Shown here in pieces: positions 15,808 to 18,552 of a stretch of 18,552 nucleotides of DNA. Source of the stretch: Chromatiales bacterium (GTDB lineage: Bacteria > Pseudomonadota > Gammaproteobacteria > Chromatiales > Chromatiaceae). The notes beneath the pieces were generated by a model. That model saw only the letters and a list, made by a program, of their open reading frames with translations. It was not told the origin of the DNA and did no database searches. Where the stretch lies: assembly GCA_024762485.1 (NCBI GenBank), contig JANTHH010000022.1, positions 1-18,552 of the forward strand, given 5' to 3'. Made by a program: the position numbers and the translations under genes. The number at the start of each line of letters is the position of its first letter. Position 1 is the stretch's first letter.

Positions 15808-15837
15808 TTGCCGGCGCCGACGGACGATTCTTATACT
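15808..15837 (+). promoter_or_regulatory. Putative promoter of the aminotransferase-rhdA-psd run
   Basis: TTGCCG (15808-15813) and TATACT (15832-15837) are 18 bases apart, matching consensus at 4/6 and 5/6. The predicted start near 15844 gives a leader of about 40 bases with AAAGGA upstream of the ATG. Eye-based prediction. Confidence 0.45.
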
Positions 15838-15884
15838 CCACCGCCACACTTACAAGCACAAACACCCAAAGGATATACCAGGCC

Positions 15885-17066
15885 ATGGCAATCAGCCCCT
15901 TCAACCCGCCCGTCCGCACCCTGATGGGCCCCGGCCCCTCCGATGTCCACCCGCGCATCCTCGAGGCCCTGTCCCGCCCCACCATCGGCCACCTGGACCC
16001 GGCCTTCGTCGGCATGATGGAAGAGGTGAAGGAGCTGTTGCAGTACGCCTTCCAGACCCGCAACCCGCTGACCCTGCCCGTCTCCGCCCCCGGTTCCGCC
16101 GGCATGGAGAGCTGCTTTGCCAACCTGGTGGAGCCGGGTGACAAGGTCATCGTCTGTCAGAACGGCGTGTTCGGCGGCCGCATGAAGGAGAACGTCGAGC
16201 GCTGCGGCGGCCAGCCCATCATGGTGCAGGACCCCTGGGGCCGCGCCGTGGACCCGCAGAAGCTGGAGGATGCGCTGCAGGCCAACCCGGACGCCAGGCT
16301 CGTCGCCTTTGTCCACGCCGAGACCTCCACCGGCGCCCAGTCCGATGCCAGGACCCTGGTCGAACTGGCCCACAAGCACGACTGTCTGACCATCGTCGAC
16401 GCGGTCACTTCGCTGGGCGGCACCCCGGTGAAGGTCGACGAGTGGGGCATCGACGCCATCTACTCCGGCACCCAGAAATGCCTGTCCTGCATCCCCGGCC
16501 TGTCGCCGGTGAGTTTCTCCGAGGCCGCAGCCGAGAAGATCAAGGGCCGCAGCCACAAGGTGCAGAGCTGGTTCCTCGACATGAACCTGGTGATGGGCTA
16601 CTGGGGTGGCGGCGCCAAGCGCGCCTACCACCACACCGCGCCGGTCAATGCGCTGTACGGCCTGCACGAATCGCTGGTGATGCTGCAGGAAGAGGGCCTG
16701 GAGAACGCCTGGGCGCGTCATGCCGCCAACCACAATGCACTGAAGGCCGGCCTCGAGGCACTCGGTCTGAGCTTCGTGGTGCCCGAGTCCGAGCGCCTGC
16801 CGCAGCTGAATGCCGTGTCCATCCCCGAGGGCGTGGACGACGCCGCGGTGCGCTCGCGTCTGCTCAACGAGTTCAACCTGGAGATCGGCGCCGGTCTCGG
16901 CGATCTGGCCGGCAAGGTCTGGCGCATCGGCCTGATGGGCCATGCCAGTCGTGCCGAAAACATCGTGCTGTGCATCGCCGCTCTGGAGGCGGTGCTGGCC
17001 GAGATGGGCGCGCCGATCAACACCGGCGTTGCCCTCGGCGCCGCGCAGAAGGTACTCGGCAGCTGA
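15885..17066 (+). CDS. Class V aminotransferase (alanine/serine-glyoxylate aminotransferase family)
   Basis: PLP-dependent cytoplasmic enzyme of fold type I, 393 aa, the standard length for this family. The N-terminal LMGPGPSDVHPRIL segment marks the AGXT/serine-glyoxylate branch. SAPGSAGMES (67-76) binds the cofactor phosphate, HAETSTG (144-150) and the cofactor Asp172 in IVDAVTSLGG are intact, and the Schiff-base lysine is Lys198 in SGTQKCLSCIPGLSP. The C-terminal region carries the conserved Arg in WRIGLMGH that binds the substrate carboxylate. Members use alanine or serine as amino donor and glyoxylate as acceptor, feeding photorespiratory or serine metabolism; the true donor here is inferred. 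The stop codon overlaps the start of rhdA (TGATG), so the two are translationally coupled. Confidence 0.9.
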   Translation: MAISPFNPPVRTLMGPGPSDVHPRILEALSRPTIGHLDPAFVGMMEEVKELLQYAFQTRNPLTLPVSAPGSAGMESCFANLVEPGDKVIVCQNGVFGGRMKENVERCGGQPIMVQDPWGRAVDPQKLEDALQANPDARLVAFVHAETSTGAQSDARTLVELAHKHDCLTIVDAVTSLGGTPVKVDEWGIDAIYSGTQKCLSCIPGLSPVSFSEAAAEKIKGRSHKVQSWFLDMNLVMGYWGGGAKRAYHHTAPVNALYGLHESLVMLQEEGLENAWARHAANHNALKAGLEALGLSFVVPESERLPQLNAVSIPEGVDDAAVRSRLLNEFNLEIGAGLGDLAGKVWRIGLMGHASRAENIVLCIAALEAVLAEMGAPINTGVALGAAQKVLGS

Positions 17067-17884
17067 TGGCTGACGCCCTGCCCCCGCTGATCGATCCGGC
17101 CGACCTCCCCGGCCTGCTGGCAACCCGTGACGACATCGTGCTGGTGGACCTGTCCAACCACGAGAACCACGCCAAGTATCACATCCCCGGCTCGGTCCAC
17201 CTCGACTATGCCCGCATCGTGCGGGTGGCCAAGCCGGTGATGGGACTGCTGCCCGAGCCGGGGGAGCTGGAACAGGTGCTCGGCGCGGTGGGCATCGGCA
17301 CGGACACCCCGGTCATCGCCTTCGATGACGAGGGCGGCGGCAAGGCCGGTCGCCTGCTGTGGACCCTCGACTGCATGGGCCACCACCAGCACGCACTGCT
17401 CGACGGCGGGCTGGTGGCCTGGGTCAACGAAGGCCGGGCCGTCGACCAGTCACCCACCCCACCGACGCCTGCACGCTTCCAGGCTGCGCCAGACCCCTCC
17501 CCTGTTGCCGACACCGACTACATCCTCGCGCACCTGTCAGACCCCGATGTCCGCCTGCTCGACAATCGCAGCCCGGCGGAATTCAGCGGTGAGAAAAGAT
17601 TTGCCGAGCGCGGCGGCCACATCCCCGGTGCCATCAACTGGGACTGGACCGAGGCGATGGATCAGCACCGTCATCTGCGCCTTAAGCCGCTGGACCAGCT
17701 CAAGGCAACCCTGGCCGACATGGGCATCACCGCTGACAAGCAGGTCATCTGTTACTGCCAGACCCACCACCGCTCGTCACTGATCTATGTGCTGCTGAAG
17801 ATCCTCGGCTTTGGCGACGTCAAGGGTTATCCTGGCGCCTGGTCCGATTGGGGAAATCGGACAGACACCCCGGTGGAAACCTGA
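17066..17884 (+). CDS. rhdA: RhdA-type thiosulfate sulfurtransferase (two-domain rhodanese)
   Basis: Cytoplasmic sulfur-transfer enzyme of 272 aa with two rhodanese domains. The N-terminal domain (about 10-125) is catalytically dead: its loop reads FDDEGGGKAGR with Asp at the cysteine position. The C-terminal domain carries the catalytic Cys231 in the loop CQTHHR, the unusual active-site loop known from Azotobacter vinelandii RhdA, whose 271-residue length and Cys230 fit closely. It differs from the CGSGVT loop of mercaptopyruvate sulfurtransferases and the CRKGVT loop of bovine rhodanese. The C-terminal KGYPGAWSDWGN motif is also conserved. No signal peptide is seen. The start overlaps the aminotransferase stop, and psd follows after six bases; an rhdA-psd pairing also occurs in Pseudomonas. 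In a sulfur oxidiser it may carry sulfane sulfur, which is inference. Confidence 0.92.
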   Translation: MADALPPLIDPADLPGLLATRDDIVLVDLSNHENHAKYHIPGSVHLDYARIVRVAKPVMGLLPEPGELEQVLGAVGIGTDTPVIAFDDEGGGKAGRLLWTLDCMGHHQHALLDGGLVAWVNEGRAVDQSPTPPTPARFQAAPDPSPVADTDYILAHLSDPDVRLLDNRSPAEFSGEKRFAERGGHIPGAINWDWTEAMDQHRHLRLKPLDQLKATLADMGITADKQVICYCQTHHRSSLIYVLLKILGFGDVKGYPGAWSDWGNRTDTPVET

Positions 17885-17890
17885 TCCTTC

Positions 17891-18552
17891 ATGAGTGAAC
17901 AACGCCCGGGCCTCGCGGCCTACCTCAACACCGCTGCGCTGACCGTGTTGCCGCAGCATCTGCTCGCACGCGGCATGTATCACCTGGCACGCAGTCACCG
18001 GCCCTGGCTCAAGGATGCGCTGATCCGCTTTGTCACCCGCCAATATGACGTCGACCTCGACGAGGCGGCGAACAGCGATCCGGCCAGCTATGACAGTTTC
18101 AATGCCTTCTTCACCCGCGCGCTGAAAGACGATGCCAGGCCGATCGACTCGGCGCCAGACAGCATCGTCAGCCCCGCGGACGGCCGCGTCAGCCAGGCGG
18201 GGACCATCCACAACGGGCGCATCATCCAGGCCAAGGGCCACGACTACAGCAGCCTGGAACTGCTCGGCGGCAACCGCGCCCTGGCCGAGCGATTCGACGG
18301 CGGCAGCTTCGCCACCATCTATCTCTCGCCCCGGGACTACCACCGGGTGCACATGCCGCTGGCCGGACGGCTGACCGGCATGGACTTCGTCCCCGGCCGG
18401 CTGTTTAGCGTCTCCGACGCCACCACCCGGCTGGTGCCCGGCCTGTTCGCGCGCAACGAGCGGGTGATCTGCCACTTCGACACCGCCGTCGGCCCGATCG
18501 CCCACATCCTGGTGGGCGCCATCTTCGTCGGCAGCATGGAGACCGTCTGGCA
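17891..18552 (+). CDS. psd: Phosphatidylserine decarboxylase (3' end outside window)
   Basis: Inner-membrane-associated pyruvoyl enzyme that converts phosphatidylserine to phosphatidylethanolamine. About 220 codons are visible. Present are YDSFNAFFTRALK (about 67-79), IVSPADGRV (92-100) with the catalytic Asp, the substrate motif SPRDYHRVHMPLAG (146-159) with the two conserved His, and GAIFVGSMETVW at the end. The C-terminal LGST self-cleavage motif, where the pyruvoyl group forms, is beyond the window. The ATG lies six bases after the rhdA stop, with only a distant GGTGGA upstream, so it probably depends on coupling to rhdA. Identification is secure. Confidence 0.95.
   Translation, partial: MSEQRPGLAAYLNTAALTVLPQHLLARGMYHLARSHRPWLKDALIRFVTRQYDVDLDEAANSDPASYDSFNAFFTRALKDDARPIDSAPDSIVSPADGRVSQAGTIHNGRIIQAKGHDYSSLELLGGNRALAERFDGGSFATIYLSPRDYHRVHMPLAGRLTGMDFVPGRLFSVSDATTRLVPGLFARNERVICHFDTAVGPIAHILVGAIFVGSMETVW

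Overview
The window looks like chromosome from a GC-rich, sulfur-oxidising gammaproteobacterium, possibly Chromatiales or a related lineage. The evidence is the proteobacterial gene order queA, tgt, yajC, secD, secF, an RhdA-type rhodanese next to psd, several proteins close to E. coli counterparts, and a secreted Gly/Tyr/Trp/Pro repeat protein of the sulfur globule envelope type. The species cannot be named from sequence alone.

Layout. 1-3603 (minus) is a probable operon: glucokinase (glk), a YadG/YadH-type ABC exporter and an Atg22/UMF1-type MFS transporter cut by the window edge. The genes are tightly packed or overlapping. Divergent from glk is a TSUP (TauE/SafE) membrane carrier, followed by a solitary HerA-type hexameric ATPase with its own putative promoter. 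HerA converges, with a 7-bp overlap, on a WecA/MraY-like glycosyl-1-phosphate transferase. A small membrane protein of unknown function (7499-8239) comes next. 8260-13866 (minus) holds the queuosine and Sec block: queA and tgt make queuosine-modified tRNA, and yajC-secD-secF encode the Sec translocon accessory complex.

The queA-tgt gap holds the most interesting object. On the opposite strand it has a near-consensus promoter, a UUCG-capped hairpin, a C-rich region with three CCUCC (anti-Shine-Dalgarno) motifs and a strong intrinsic terminator. Together these look like an undescribed small RNA of about 86 nt. tRNA-Leu(CAA), with its own strong promoter, lies upstream of queA on the opposite strand.

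The sulfur globule-type gene (14102-14473, minus) sits behind a putative FNR/Crp-family box placed almost exactly as in a class II activated promoter. Divergent from it is an unrecognised 170-aa protein whose stop codon lies inside the target duplication of a 139-bp MITE. Then come msrB (minus) and a plus-strand run: a class V aminotransferase, rhdA overlapping it by one base, and psd (cut by the window end).

Apart from the sRNA candidate, its promoter and the MITE, the window is ordinary core genome. No phage, CRISPR or integrated island is visible. No gene-free stretch exceeds 300 bases.
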